Part shown: piece by piece, positions 10,280 through 21,660 of the stretch | How the letters are laid out: the number at the start of each line of letters is the position of its first letter | How positions within the stretch are numbered: the stretch's first letter is position 1 | Source: Protea cynaroides | Taxonomy: Eukaryota; Streptophyta; Magnoliopsida; Proteales; Proteaceae | Assembly (NCBI GenBank): GCA_028583415.1 | Contig: CM053276.1 | Span: 58,178,814 to 58,242,813 of the forward strand | Direction of reading: 5' to 3' | Length of the DNA stretch: 64,000 nucleotides | Notes under the pieces: generated by a model | What the model was told of the DNA's origin: nothing | Databases searched by the model: none | Seen by the model: only the letters and a program-made list of their open reading frames with translations | Made by a program: the position numbers and the translations under genes

Positions 10280-11878
10280 ATGTGTGTTACAGGAAAAGTA
10301 TTCCATCATGGTAATGAGCATTTCGTGATAGATGCACCGGATGGATCAACCAACCAAGGGTTTATTCATCGGTTTTTAAATATGTTCGCAACATTGAAGA
10401 TTGTACCTGATATATTAGATGAAGTGAAAGCCGTTATTAGATCAGACCCTTATCTGAGAACGGTACAAGAAGATATCGAAAAAGGTAGGACTATTCCTGA
10501 GTTCACCTTGGACGTTGAAAAAGTACTAAAATACAAATGAAGAGTATGTGTTCCTGAAATGGAAAACTTGGATATTAGACACAGACTAATGAAGAAAGCT
10601 CACACCACCGCTTGTTCGATACATCCTGGAAGTACGAAGATGTACTATGATCTGAAGAAACTATATTGGTGGAGAGGAATGAAAGCAGATGTAACTAAAT
10701 TTGTGTTTCAATGCCTAAACTGTCAGAGGGTAAAGGCTGAAAGGCAAAAACCTGCAGGATTGTTGCAGCCACTGCCAGAACCAGCAGCATGGAAATGGGA
10801 CTGCATCACTATGGACTTCGTCACCGGGTTACCATTGACTCCCAGAGTAGTTGACGCGGTCTAGGTGATTGTAGATCGTTTGACTAAGATAGATTGCTTC
10901 ATAGCTATACGACCTCAGTATACCCTAGAGAGGTTAGCTAAGCTATATGTGGATAATATTGTCAGATTACATGATGTACCTAAAAGCATTGTGTCTGATA
11001 GAGACCCACGCTTTACTTTAAATTTTTGGGAAGGATTACAAAAAGCTATGGGTACAACGTTGAAGTTCAGTACTGCATTCCATCCTCAGACAGACGGACA
11101 GTCACTGCGTACCATTCAGATTTTAGAAGACATGCTTCAAGCATGTGCTATTGATTTCAAAGGATCTTGGGATGAGAAACTACCATTGATCGAGTTCACC
11201 TAAAACAACAGCTATCAGGCTACTATACAGATGTCACCCTATGAAACACTGTATGGTAGGAAGTGTCAAACTCCTTTGTTTTGGAATGAAGTTGGTGAAC
11301 GAAGTATCATTGGACCAGACTTTGTTGAAGAGACTTGTCGAGTAGTCGACATTATCAAGGAAAGAGTTAGAACAGCTCAGAATCGTCAGAAACAGTATGC
11401 AGATACTCGACGTCGAGACCTTGAATTCGTTGTAGGTGATAAGGTATTCTTGAAAGTATCACCTATACGAGGTTTAAAATGATTCGGACAGAAAGGGAAG
11501 TTAAGTCCAAGATATGTCGGGCCATATGAGATTCTCGCTAAACGTGAAAAAGTGATGTATCAGTTAGCACTACCCCCATCTATGTCAAGTGTGCATGATG
11601 TATTTCATATCTCATTACTGAAGAAGTACGTCAGAGATCCAACACACATTATAACAGTGGATCCACCGGGTCTAACTGATGATTTGACATTCGAAGTAGC
11701 ACCAAATGAAATCACCAGCCGAAAGGTTCAACGTCTGCGTAATCGTGACATTTATTACGTTAAGGTTACTTGGAGCAGCCAAGATATAGAAGAGATCACA
11801 TGGGAAGAAGAGAATGCTATGCGAAAGCAATACCCTCACCTTTTCGACTCGGAAGGTATGTACAAATTTCGAGGATGA
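10280..11878 (+). pseudogene. Integrase with chromodomain-like C-terminus of gypsy pol
   Basis: The integrase is in a different frame from RNase H and is cut by stops at 10538, 10862, 11201 and 11480. Seen in order: a zinc-binding H..H-CLNC segment near 10600-10730, a WDCITMDFVTGLP strand with the first catalytic Asp near 10800, SIVSDRDPRF with the second Asp near 10990, and the FHPQTDGQS block near 11080. The C-terminus (about 11690-11870) has KVQRLRNRDIYYVKVTW and WEEENAMRKQYPHLF, the reduced chromodomain of Tekay/CRM-like chromoviruses. At 10862 TAG replaces an expected Trp codon. Confidence 0.88.
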
Positions 11879-11888
11879 AATTTCTAAT

Positions 11889-11902
11889 AAGAGGGGAGGA
11901 GT
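11889..11902 (+). other. Polypurine tract of the gypsy element
   Basis: The purine run AAGAGGGGAGGAGT directly abuts the TG that starts the 3' LTR. This is the standard plus-strand primer position and fixes the LTR start. Confidence 0.8.
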
Positions 11903-12196
11903 TGTAAGACCCGTATCGAACTAATTGGTCTTACCTCCTTGTATCAGGTCTCCTATCATGGTCGGACCAAGTGGACCAAGTGCGTGAAGAAACCACAAGA
12001 CCAGGTATGAAATGTAACCCAAAATAGTCAATTATGAGCGTGTGGTCACATACCTAAACAGGTGTGACCAACCACACCTCAAAATAGTGTAACCACATGA
12101 ATTTTAGTTGTGTGGTGGCATGTTTCAGAAGGTGTAGTTGTTGGGTTCTGCGACCCCACCTCCGACCACACGAACCTAGTCAAAAACCAAATTTAG

Positions 12197-12696
12197 NNNN
12201 NNNNNNNNNNNNNNNNNNNNNNNNNNNNNNNNNNNNNNNNNNNNNNNNNNNNNNNNNNNNNNNNNNNNNNNNNNNNNNNNNNNNNNNNNNNNNNNNNNNN
12301 NNNNNNNNNNNNNNNNNNNNNNNNNNNNNNNNNNNNNNNNNNNNNNNNNNNNNNNNNNNNNNNNNNNNNNNNNNNNNNNNNNNNNNNNNNNNNNNNNNNN
12401 NNNNNNNNNNNNNNNNNNNNNNNNNNNNNNNNNNNNNNNNNNNNNNNNNNNNNNNNNNNNNNNNNNNNNNNNNNNNNNNNNNNNNNNNNNNNNNNNNNNN
12501 NNNNNNNNNNNNNNNNNNNNNNNNNNNNNNNNNNNNNNNNNNNNNNNNNNNNNNNNNNNNNNNNNNNNNNNNNNNNNNNNNNNNNNNNNNNNNNNNNNNN
12601 NNNNNNNNNNNNNNNNNNNNNNNNNNNNNNNNNNNNNNNNNNNNNNNNNNNNNNNNNNNNNNNNNNNNNNNNNNNNNNNNNNNNNNNNNNNNNNNN
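12197..12696. other. Assembly gap, 500 N
   Basis: There are exactly 500 undetermined bases. In the 5' LTR the matching flanks are ...AAATTTAG (ending 1067) and GGCATATTATGG (from 1111), only 43 bases apart. The real missing sequence is therefore probably about 43 bases and the gap a fixed-size placeholder. The ORFs reported across it are artefacts. Confidence 0.9.
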
Positions 12697-14105
12697 GGCA
12701 TATTATGGAGGATTTTCCTCTATAAATAGGACGTCCCTTAGCCTCTTTCACTCTTTTAGAGCTCAAACTGAAAGTGAGAGAAAGAAAAGAGAAGAAAGAG
12801 AAGGAAAATTGAAGAGGAAGACTAAGAAGGAAGAAAATTCATAGAAAACTCTGAATCTTCAACAAGCTTAAGGTATGAAAACATTCTCCATGTTAAATTG
12901 AATGCCTAGAATAGTTCATGAAGGAGATAGGATTTAGGTGAAACCCAAATCATCAATCCATGGATAAATTCCAAAAGAAACCATGGGAGAAAATTATGTG
13001 GACAATGGATTCTGTGTAAAATACTAGTTCTGAGCCATAGAACAATCATAGGAAGGACCATGATGATAAGCCAAGGGATCCAAACATGAAGGAATGGAGT
13101 TGAGAGTGAAAGGTCGACCATCACACGTGTGGTCGCACGTGTGGTCGCATGATGTGCGACCACACGAGACACACATGTCCGACCACATGCCCTCGGGAAG
13201 TTTCAGGGAGGGTGTGGTCGCACGTGTGGTTGCAGGATATGCGACCACACCCTGCGACCCCACGCCCTGTGGTCGCAGAAACTGAGACCACAGGTGCTGC
13301 CACACCTACGACCCCTCAGTTTCTGTTAGTCCAAATTTGTGGGAATTAATTCTAATTTAAAATCTATAATTTGTTAGGTTTTCAAGTGGTCTAAGAGTAA
13401 ATTACAAAGATTGAATGAGGATCTACTATCAACCAAAGGTGAGGGAACAAGACCTAAATTAATTGGCTAATAATAAACTATTTTTATTTATTGAGTCCAA
13501 TGCCATAAATGATTATATGCTTGTATGCGTATATTTTGCATTGAACATGTCATCCAATATTCCTGTTATTATTGTTCATGCATATTTAATTCAATTTATT
13601 TATAACATGATGATGCTAGGAATAGGCATGTGAATGTATGTGTGTGGTTAGTGTACTTGATGCGAGGGGAGCATCAGGGGGAGGACGTGACACTGTGGTT
13701 CATCCTGGTCACCAGACTCTAGCTTTATCTCTACTCAAGTCTTGTCCACTGACATTGTCGTATCACCATTAGCTTAGCAGAACTATTACATCGTAGGGCA
13801 TCAGGGGAGGTGGTCTCGGACCGTGTAGTCTCTGACTCTGTCGGGGGGCCTTAGCTCTATCTCTATGGGCGTATTGAGGGATGCTGGGGTAAGGCCTTGG
13901 ATACACTATTTGACATTAGGATTGGTTAGTTGCGAGCCCAGTTTGCAAGCCTTCGTCAATAGGGGCTTACGTGTTGGTATGGGTAGGGCATTAGGGGAAG
14001 TGTTATGCGGTGTTTAATCTAGGCACTATAACTCTATCTCTATTCCATGATGAGTGCATGTGGGATGGCAATGGTGTTTGACCCATTGGGCGGCTTCACA
14101 CACTC

Positions 14106-14402
14106 GTGTATAGAGGTGCGGCGGCCACCAATCCTTTCTATTGCACATTGCAAACTTATGAACCAGACCAAAGATATGAATTGAATGCATGCATATGTTT
14201 GTTGCATTGTTTTGTTTGCTCACTGAGCCATGATGTGTGCTCACCCTTTCGACGTCGAATATTTTTAGTTGATGATGCCGGTCCTACAGTGGAAGATTAT
14301 ATGAATGCTCCAATGTACAGGCATGTTGCGGCGATGGATGCAGAGGCTATGATGGAGTCGTATGATTCGTCGTGCGAGTGCAACTCATGCGTCTTTGATT
14401 AG
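14106..14402 (+). CDS. LTR-located ORF, 3' LTR copy
   Basis: This is the second copy of the 98-codon LTR ORF. It keeps the full frame and stop of the copy at 2518-2814 with a few amino acid changes. The conserved C-terminal segment (14269-14402, 134 bases from the acceptor-like AG to the stop) can be aligned codon by codon with the older LTR at 15484-15617. It is not recognised as any known family. Confidence 0.35.
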   Translation: MYRGAAATNPFYCTLQTYEPDQRYELNACICLLHCFVCSLSHDVCSPFRRRIFLVDDAGPTVEDYMNAPMYRHVAAMDAEAMMESYDSSCECNSCVFD

Positions 14403-14681
14403 ATTATTTGTTGGATTATTTAGAAGATGTAATTGATTAATTTATTTTATTTTATGTCTTAGTTTTTGGAGATAATTGGATACTTTATTTTATGTTATCA
14501 CTGTTAGATACTCAGTTCATTAATATTAAAAACTTCCACTATTGTTTATTTACTTTGATTATGGTTGTGGATATATATGGTTTAAGCAAAGGGACACGGC
14601 CTATTCGAGATCCTGGTTGAACTGTTGGATCATAGACGGTTCATCACACCATTCTGGTTGATGCAGAATTGGGGTGTGGCA

Positions 14682-15857
14682 CTTTTCCCCACCTAAACAG
14701 TGAGTCCGGACAGGGTCTGTCAAACTGTAATGAACCTAATTTAATTCTATGATTATTTAGGACTTGTGAACGAGTGAAGACTAGTCTCTGAAGCTTAGAA
14801 AGCATTTAGTATCATTCAACAGGTGAGGGATGAAACCCCGAACTAATTGGTTAATTAATCAATGAACCTTGCATGTTGTTTGGTGTATTGTGCATTTAAC
14901 ATGTCATCAAATATTCGTTATTATTGTTCATGCATTATTATTTTAATTGTTATGAGATCGATGTGAGAATGTGTTTGTTTAGTCGGTGTGGTGAGTGGAA
15001 AGAGGTTAGAGCCTTGGACCATTCTTCACACTGACAATGTTTTGCATCGCCATCTACCTTTGCGTGCGTGCACTACTAGGGTAGGGCCATGGATACACTT
15101 GTGATGACATGTTAGGATTGGTTAGTGATTCCCCAGTTTGCAAACCCTTACCAATAGGAGTGTACGTACTAGTATGAGGTAGAGTATCAGGGGGGTGCTG
15201 GTAGTTTTGGTTGTATCCTAATCATTAGGCTCTAGCTCTATCTCTGTCTCTCTCATAATGAGTGATGTGGGGCAACAACGGTTTTGATTGGAGTCAGACC
15301 GTTGGGTGTGCTGACACTCACGTATATGGAGGTGTGGTTGTAGCCTATCTTTACCATAGTACATTGCAAACTTTATCAGACCAAATGATTGAATGTTATC
15401 TCATGCATATTACTTGTTGCATTATTCTGTTTCCCACTCTGAGCTAAGTTGTGAGCTCAATCCACGATATCATTTTTTTTTAGTTGATGATGTAGGTTAC
15501 ACTGTGGAAGATTACATTAATATACCCTTGTATGGAAAACTAGCTACTCTCGATGCGCAATCTGTGGAGGGTATGCATGACTCCTCATCCGAGTGTCACT
15601 TTTGCATTTATTTATAGATGGATGTATTAAGACATTATTATTTATGTTCTAATCATTTGGAATAATTGAATTAATTATTATTTATCACTTTAGACTCTCA
15701 GTTCATGTAATATAGACTTCCGCTATTATTTAATATATCCAGATTGTTGGTCATGCATGGTTTGAATGTTGACACGGTTCTTTGTAATCTTGGCTTGAAC
15801 CGTGGTTTGTTGATAGTTCAATCACACTTCTGATTTGACTAAAATTGGGATGTGACA
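14682..15857 (+). mobile_element. 3' part of the older Tekay-like LTR
   Basis: After the CTTTT duplication the sequence runs parallel to the younger LTR at low identity. It has the same order of AACAGGTGAGGGA donor-like site (14823), TGCATTTAACATGTCAT, a GATGATGTAGG acceptor-linked ORF end (15484-15617), an AT-rich tail and an LTR-like end TGTGACA at 15857. No primer-binding site follows, so it is a solo LTR or a 3' LTR. Its ORF remnant (15393-15617) keeps the stop position of the young copies. Confidence 0.65.
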
Positions 15858-16216
15858 ACACCCTTTAATTATTCTATTTCATACACATGCATTAAGCTAC
15901 TTTATATAAAGTATGGTACCCTTTTATTTTAGGGACCAATAATACCCTTGACAAATTTCCACATTTACCATATGCCATTCCAATATAATATGAATCTTAA
16001 AGTAAGTCTAACCAATAGTGGGCAGCCACCTCTTGTGGGCCCTACACCTATAAAATTTCAAAATTTATCTCCCTTGAGACTTGGACTCTTGACCACATGG
16101 TTTCATGACACTAAGGTTCTAAAAACTATCCACTAGTCTAGAAGGTAACACTACATCAATATTGAACAAATATAATACTTTAGTGTTTACTTATTCATTA
16201 CAAGTAAGCAAAATAA
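15858..16216. other. AT-rich spacer, no feature recognised
   Basis: This stretch lies between the old LTR and the Mutator-like element. Short ORFs such as 15948-16136 show no family signature, and I see no RNA gene. Confidence 0.5.
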
Positions 16217-16225
16217 AAATATTTA

Positions 16226-17918
16226 GGGAAAATATCTGCCACACCCCCGATAGTATGGCTTAATCTCACTCACCCGCCTTTGTTTGCGGTAATATCCCTA
16301 ACACTCTCTACTTCTGAAAGTATGTATCAATCAGACCCCCTCCGTTAAATCATGGTTGTTGACCGATGATGTGTCACATCTTAAATTCGTTAATGACAAA
16401 ACTACCCTCGTCAATATGACTTAATATTTTAATTTTAAAAAAACTTAAAAATTAATTTGTGAAACCCATCGACAGCCCCTTCTTTCGCTACTCTCCAGGG
16501 ACAACTCTATCGTTTTCATTTCTCTCTCTTTTTTTTACAAGACTCTCCATCTTGCTTCCATCTTCCCTCTCAAGGTATACGCAATAGTAAATCATACTTC
16601 GAGTTGAATCAGTTACGCATAAAAGCCATTCCATCTCTCTGCACCACATTGCCTTCTTCTGCGGCGCCAATGGCTCCAGCCTCCATAGCTCCCCAAAAAT
16701 AGTAGCTGCCATTTACAAGCCCCTCTCCAAAATAAGCAATGGAAATGGAAATTTAAAGGAAAATTTCAGACAAAATAATCCAAAGAAGTAAAGTAAAAAT
16801 AACTAACCAGAGATATTAGTAATGGCATTGGAGATTGCCAAAGCAGTACATACTCCCTTCGCCCACCTGACATGTCTTCTCCAAGGAGAAGCTTAGCGAA
16901 TCGCTCCTTCATCAACTCGACTTCTGTAAAAATAAACAGAAAAAAACTAAAAAATGCGCTAGAGAAGTTTAAGATGAGAGACAAATATCAGAAGCATGAA
17001 AATTAAGAATCAATATGACACTAAAGCAGTTCCAAGTGAGATCTCCGACCAGTTCGTTCTGGGAAAAGATGAAGAAAATCCAAAAATAAAAAAAGGGTAA
17101 TTTAATATAGAAAAGAAAACTAACCAGACAAATCTGTCTCCTGTTTTTTTAGTTTCTAATCCCAAACAACCACATCTCTCCCACCAATAACGGGCAACAT
17201 CAAAGGCAACGGCGGAAAACCTAAATTAATCGTTGGAGGACGTCCGGCCAGGGGAGAAGACGCGAGAGAACTTGAAGCACCCTCAGCATTGTATCGCCGA
17301 CAAGACAAACAACTCGAACTCTCGGACTCACTGACATCAGCACTCAAGCTATAACTCCCAAACCGTTCGCTTTGTTGATCAAATCCATCCTCAGACGAGA
17401 CATTACTCATTGATGAAAGAATAACCAAATAAAGCCCACAGGCGAAAAGAGATCTCAGGCTTGCATTTCCACTGGCAAAGCAAAAGCACTGTAGGAGAAT
17501 TGCAGAGCCTCTGAAAAGGAAAAGAAGAAAGAGAACAGTAGAGCACACCAGGATTTAGAGAACTGTGCGAGAATTGCAGACCCCCTCAGAAAAGGAAAAG
17601 CAAGATGGAGAGTCTTGCAGAATAGAGTCATCACCAGAAGGTAGAGAGTAGGGAAAGAAAGACGCCGGTGGATTTCACAAATTAATTTTTAAGTTTTTTT
17701 AAAATTAAAAATATAAAATAGTAAGTGATATTGATGAGGGTAGTTTTGTTATTAACGAATTTAAGACATGACACGTCATTGGTCAACGGTCATGATTTAC
17801 CAAAGGGGGTTGATTGATACATATTTTCAAAAGTAGGGGGTGTTAGGAATATTATCGCAAACAAATGCGTGTGGATGAGATTAAACCATACTACAAGGGG
17901 TGTGGTAGATAATTTTCT
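16226..17918. mobile_element. Pack-MULE: Mutator-like element carrying RopGEF exons
   Basis: The element has long terminal inverted repeats of about 240 bp (16226 to about 16465 and about 17671 to 17918). For example, CTGCCACACCCCC with ATAGTATGG at the left pairs with the complement of CCATACTAC with GGGGTGTGGTAGAT at the right. A 9-bp duplication AAATATTTA flanks it at 16217-16225 and 17919-17927, the diagnostic size for Mutator. No transposase is present. The interior is a fragment of a host RopGEF gene, so this is a non-autonomous gene-carrying MULE. Confidence 0.88.
16600..17410 (-). pseudogene. Captured RopGEF (PRONE-domain) gene fragment, three exons
   Basis: On the minus strand a start MSNVSSEDGFDQQSER at 17410 leads through a Ser-rich SADVSESESSSC region and the PVIGGRDVVVWD motif to a donor at 17125/17124. 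Exon 2 (16923-16808) has EVELMKERFAKLLLGEDMSG. Exon 3 (from 16705) has FGELWRLEPLAPQKKAMW and MEWLLCVTDS. These are the N-terminus and start of the PRONE domain of plant RopGEFs, which activate ROP GTPases at the plasma membrane. Two introns with plausible borders remain, so capture was at DNA level. A TAG just after VVVWD and a 1-base deletion after GEDMSGG break the frame. The fragment stops early in PRONE, before most of the catalytic domain. Confidence 0.85.
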
Positions 17919-17927
17919 AAATATTTA

Positions 17928-18423
17928 AATATATTTAACTAACCACCACACTTGGCTACTTAAAAGTGCACTCAACCTAAACTTAATTTTTCATGTTTCA
18001 TAAACATAAAATCATTATCAACCAATATGATATAAAGATTATTTATCTTTTGATGACATGGTAAAATTACCAAAAATACCCTTATCACCCCATTGTGCTT
18101 CCTCCACCTGTCAAAACAATGTATAAGTAAGCTATCTAATATCCTAGCTGTGCTGGAGTGTTATACTTGAGTATCATGCCTGTATCCGGAAATGAGCTAC
18201 ATCTAAACTACCTAGTCCCGTATTCTAGTCTATAATTGGTCTAGTACAAATGACCTTCTAAATCAGACGCCTCCCTATATTTTTTGATGTTTGTTTGTAT
18301 ATTTACCAATGTATTATCTTAGGTAGTTTATGTGATTAGCATTTTATGCACAAAGTTTTACTAATAGTCACACTCTTAACAACTGATGAAATATTGTTCA
18401 TTGCAAGATGTCATTTGTATGTT
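17928..18423. other. AT-rich spacer, no feature recognised
   Basis: There is no ORF of interest and no clear repeat. The sequence leads into the 84-bp tandem repeat. Confidence 0.45.
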
Positions 18424-18780
18424 CTTTCCAAAAATAGCAATTCTACATATGATATGAAATCTTTCCAAATATAGATATCTATAAAGATGGTAATAAAGCA
18501 CATGTTAAATTTTCAAAAATAGCATTTCTATTGACGGCAGAAAATCTTTCCAAATAAAAACATCTGGCAATAAAGCATATGCTTAGTTTCCAAAAATAGC
18601 ATTTCTATTTATGATAGGAAACCTTTCCAATTATAGATATATTTAATTATGTCAATAAAACACATGTAAAGTTTTCAAAAATAGCATTTTCTATTTATGA
18701 TAAGAAATATTTCCAAATATAGACATCCAAAAATAACAATAAAACACATACAAAGTTTTTAAAAATAGCATTTCTATAGA
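18424..18780. repeat. Tandem repeat, unit about 84 bp, just over four copies
   Basis: The anchor word AAAAATAGCA(T/A)TTCTA recurs at intervals of 85, 77, 85 and 84 bases. Each is followed by a (G)AAA(T/C)(C/A)TTTCCAAAT block and a CACAT-type block. Copies differ by substitutions and short indels, so this is an old minisatellite. It is AT-rich and has no coding potential. Confidence 0.85.
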
Positions 18781-19278
18781 CAATTAAACTAACCTACTAC
18801 ATGCTATTAAAGTCAAGCACGTGGACCCCGTACATGGACTCAAAATGCAACATATGTGTAGATATGGGACGTAGACAGCATTGCTTTTGAAGCTCCCGAA
18901 CTCCACATGGTGGTTGTTCTCCAGTAACTGAAAGTGGAGTGAGCTCTGGTGAGAGCAACACAATAACAGTACCCCTACTAGAATCAGTGAAACCCCCTGA
19001 GGAGACGATGAAGATGACAGTGGGAACATCACTGGTGAAATGCAAGCTGTGGGCTAGCTACTTCTGTCTTTGGATGGCCGTAGCATCGTGCACAGTCTAA
19101 ATGAGAGACCAATATGAGAGTGGTATTTGAATGAAAATTTGAATAAAAGTCGAAGGGTATTTTTAATTAAGGAAATTAACTATTGCTGACGTGTACAACC
19201 TATTTGGTAATCCTTTTGATGAGGAAAAAATAAAGCCAGTAAATGATATGTTAACTTGGACAACCCACCTTGTCATTA
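18781..19278. other. Spacer with an unrecognised minus-strand ORF
   Basis: Minus-strand frames at 18784-19045 are open for 82 codons but show no family signature I recognise. The flanks are AT-rich. I make no gene call. Confidence 0.3.
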
Positions 19279-19287
19279 TTTTTCTTA

Positions 19288-21225
19288 GAAAAAATTTCAT
19301 TTACAATCCATCAAGAATTGTTAACATCATCTACATCCACAAGATTGCAAAAACATCATCTACCACCCAAAAACTTTGTTGTACTAATCAAAGAAGTCCA
19401 CTCCGTCACAAGATTTTCGTTAGTTGCTGATGTCAGCTGAAATAGAACCGTTGATGGACAATACTACCCTTTGATCCGAGTTAAAAGACGATTTTACCAT
19501 TTTTTTCAATTTTTACCCTACCCTTTGATCCGAGTTAAAAGCCCTAAAACTGGAATCATCAATTTTTATAATAGACGATTTGATCCGAGCAAATCTGGAA
19601 TCATCAACTCAGCAGATCATGAGCAAATGGTCTTTTATAAACATGGTAGTGCTTCGCCGGCAATGGTGCAGGTTTTTCTTCCTCCCCAACCACCCGTTCA
19701 TCAATGAAATTACTAAAATCGCCAAACTAAGTAGGGACTAGAGAAAAAGTAGGTCCTAAGAATCTGGCCCCAGGTCTCATTTGATCCAATTTTTTAACTA
19801 TAAATTTGATCGATTTCTAGGGTTCAAGCCAATTCCAACTGATTCCCATGGGCAATCTCGAAGAATATCTGGAATTTGATTTGAGGTTCCTTCTTTTGAG
19901 GTGGTTTTTCAGGTTCACATTCAGTTTCTCGTTTCTCATTTAAGAAAAAGACCAATCTTCATTATTATCTTGATGACGAATAACAAAGATCTGAGAATTG
20001 AAACTGAAGCCATTGCTGTAGAAACTCTGAGATTTAGGTCTCGTTTTATTCGATCACGATAGGAATCGATTACTACATCATCTTGAAGAGTTGAAGGTGA
20101 ACAGGAACACATTATTACTGGAGATTGGCCATGAAATGGTATACCGAAGAGAATCCAACCAACTAAAAAACAGCAAGTTGCTCTGTTCATCGTCTCTGCA
20201 AGTTGCTCTGTTCATCGTCTCTGCAATTTGCTATGTTCATCATATCTTCGACATCATTGTCAATTCATTGCTTCCCGTCGATTTCTTTGTGAGGTTTTCA
20301 AGATCTGGCTTCTGATTGTCTAGCCGATCTCTTCTGGGTTAAAATCGTATTCAAACGATTTCTTTTTCTCTCTGTTTTTTTTTTCTCACGTTTTCATATA
20401 ATACCAAATCTTTCCTCTACAAATCCCGCTGGTAATATGGTTTTATAAAAGGAAATTGGTTGATAAAATGGGAATTAAAAATATAAAAGGGGTTTATAAA
20501 AGGGAATTAAAAATACCAAATCTTTCTCTCTGCTTGAAAAATCTCAAAGCTAGACAGAAACCTGGTTGATAAAATGGGTTTATAAAAGGGAATTAAAAAT
20601 ATAAAATTAGATGAGTGTTTTGACTTTGGAGAATTAGAAGATTGCAGAAAAAAAGTGTAAGAACACTGATCGTTGAAAACCAAAGAAGTAGCGTAGCCAA
20701 CGAGATGAAGTGCTTATAAAATACAACTTTTTGTGAGAAGGAACCAAAGTTCTAGAGTTGTTGCAGAGTTGCAGGGGCAAAAGCTTGGGCGATCATGATA
20801 TTCATGGAGAAAGAAGAGACGACTGAAGATGACAGGACCCACGATGTGCCATAGCTTCTTCGATTCAATCCAAACCCTCATTCATTGGTCTGCCTCTTCT
20901 AGATGATCACCACCACTTTCAATCCAAACCCTCATCCATTAGGTTCATTACTACCAGAAAGAACAAAGGAGAACGAGATAGGGGATAAGGAACGTAATGC
21001 CAGAGAGAACAAAGGAGAACGAGATAGGGGATGGGATCATTACAAGGTCAGGTTAGTAAATCAACATAATTTTTAAAATTTTTAATTTATAATATGAGGG
21101 ATAAAACTGTATTTCAATAATTTTAGTGATTTCCACTGGTTAAGTGGACCTAGGTAATGTTTTTGCAATATTGTGGAGTAGACGATGATAGCAATCCTTG
21201 ATGGGGTGTAGATGAAAATTTTTTC
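19288..21225. mobile_element. Second Mutator-like non-autonomous element
   Basis: The left end GAAAAAATTTCATTTACA and the complement of the right end, GAAAAAATTTTCATCTACA, start an inverted repeat of about 100 bp (both arms go on through ATCAAG(A/G)ATTG and GCAAAAACAT). A 9-bp duplication TTTTTCTTA lies at 19279-19287 and 21226-21234. No transposase is seen. The interior has short duplications (a 25-bp unit at about 20174-20225, and GGAGAACGAGATAGGGGAT twice near 20970 and 21010) and ORFs I do not recognise. It may also carry captured host DNA. Confidence 0.8.
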
Positions 21226-21234
21226 TTTTTCTTA

Positions 21235-21660
21235 TCATATTCATCGAGGAAAAAAAAAACTGTCTGAGAAGAAAGCGTCATCGCTAATGGCGAAAGTAGT
21301 GGTTTCTGAAATCTGTGATTATCGTATCGACAAGGAGATTGCGTTCCTCAAAACAAAACAAAGAGTTGATGCTTGACGGAAGCTTAGCTCCATTCCATAT
21401 CGTGGTAAAAATCCAATATCCCAACAGGTTAGTTTTTGGGGAAGCCTGTGGCGTGACGGTGGAAGCGCTGTTAGTTCTGTTCTCCCCATCAGATGGTTGA
21501 TTGATATCATGTTACCGACTTATTTCCCTCTGTTTCTTTTTAAGTAGAGACCCGTCCATTTGCTGGGTTTTTGGATCCGGGGTTTTAATGTAAGAGGCAA
21601 GAGGTTCTTTAAAAATAAGAATATTTTTTTATTTAATTTGTAAGAAAGTATTTCAACATC
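21235..21660 (+). other. Short open region before tRNA-Gln, unrecognised
   Basis: An ATG at 21287 opens MAKVVVSEICDYRIDKEIAF and stops within 30 codons. GC-balanced sequence with coding-like composition continues to about 21500. It could be the remnant of a gene exon, but I recognise no family. Confidence 0.25.

Larger units (their letters stand above)
772..14681 (+). mobile_element. Complete Ty3/gypsy element, Tekay/Del-like chromovirus type
   Basis: The element is bounded by long direct repeats (772-3093 and 11903-14681) that begin TGTAAGAC and end TGTGACA or TGTGGCA, with a CTTTT duplication outside. In order it holds the 5' LTR, a leader of about 4 kb with a mitochondrial-looking insert and an antisense ORF, gag, protease, reverse transcriptase, RNase H, integrase with a chromodomain-like tail, a polypurine tract and the 3' LTR. 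LTRs over 2 kb, integrase after RNase H and the chromodomain-like end fit the Tekay/Del lineage. Gag-pol has many in-frame stops and frame changes, so this copy cannot encode its own proteins. It inserted into an older related LTR. Confidence 0.88.
11903..14681 (+). repeat. 3' LTR of the Ty3/gypsy element, with assembly gap
   Basis: This is collinear with the 5' LTR (772-3093), from TGTAAGAC to GGGGTGTGGCA, with scattered substitutions and small indels. It contains the 500-N gap and the second copies of the TATA box (12721), the motif clusters, the donor-like site (13439), the acceptor-like site (ending 14268) and the conserved ORF (14106-14402). Without the gap it would be nearly the same length as the 5' LTR. 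Confidence 0.88.

Noticed and set aside
12097..12766. ORFs of 173-210 codons
   Set aside because: They run through the 500-N gap and consist mostly of undetermined residues.
18784..19045. 82-codon minus-strand ORFs as a gene
   Set aside because: Two frames are open over the same bases, there is no recognisable domain, and they sit between transposons.
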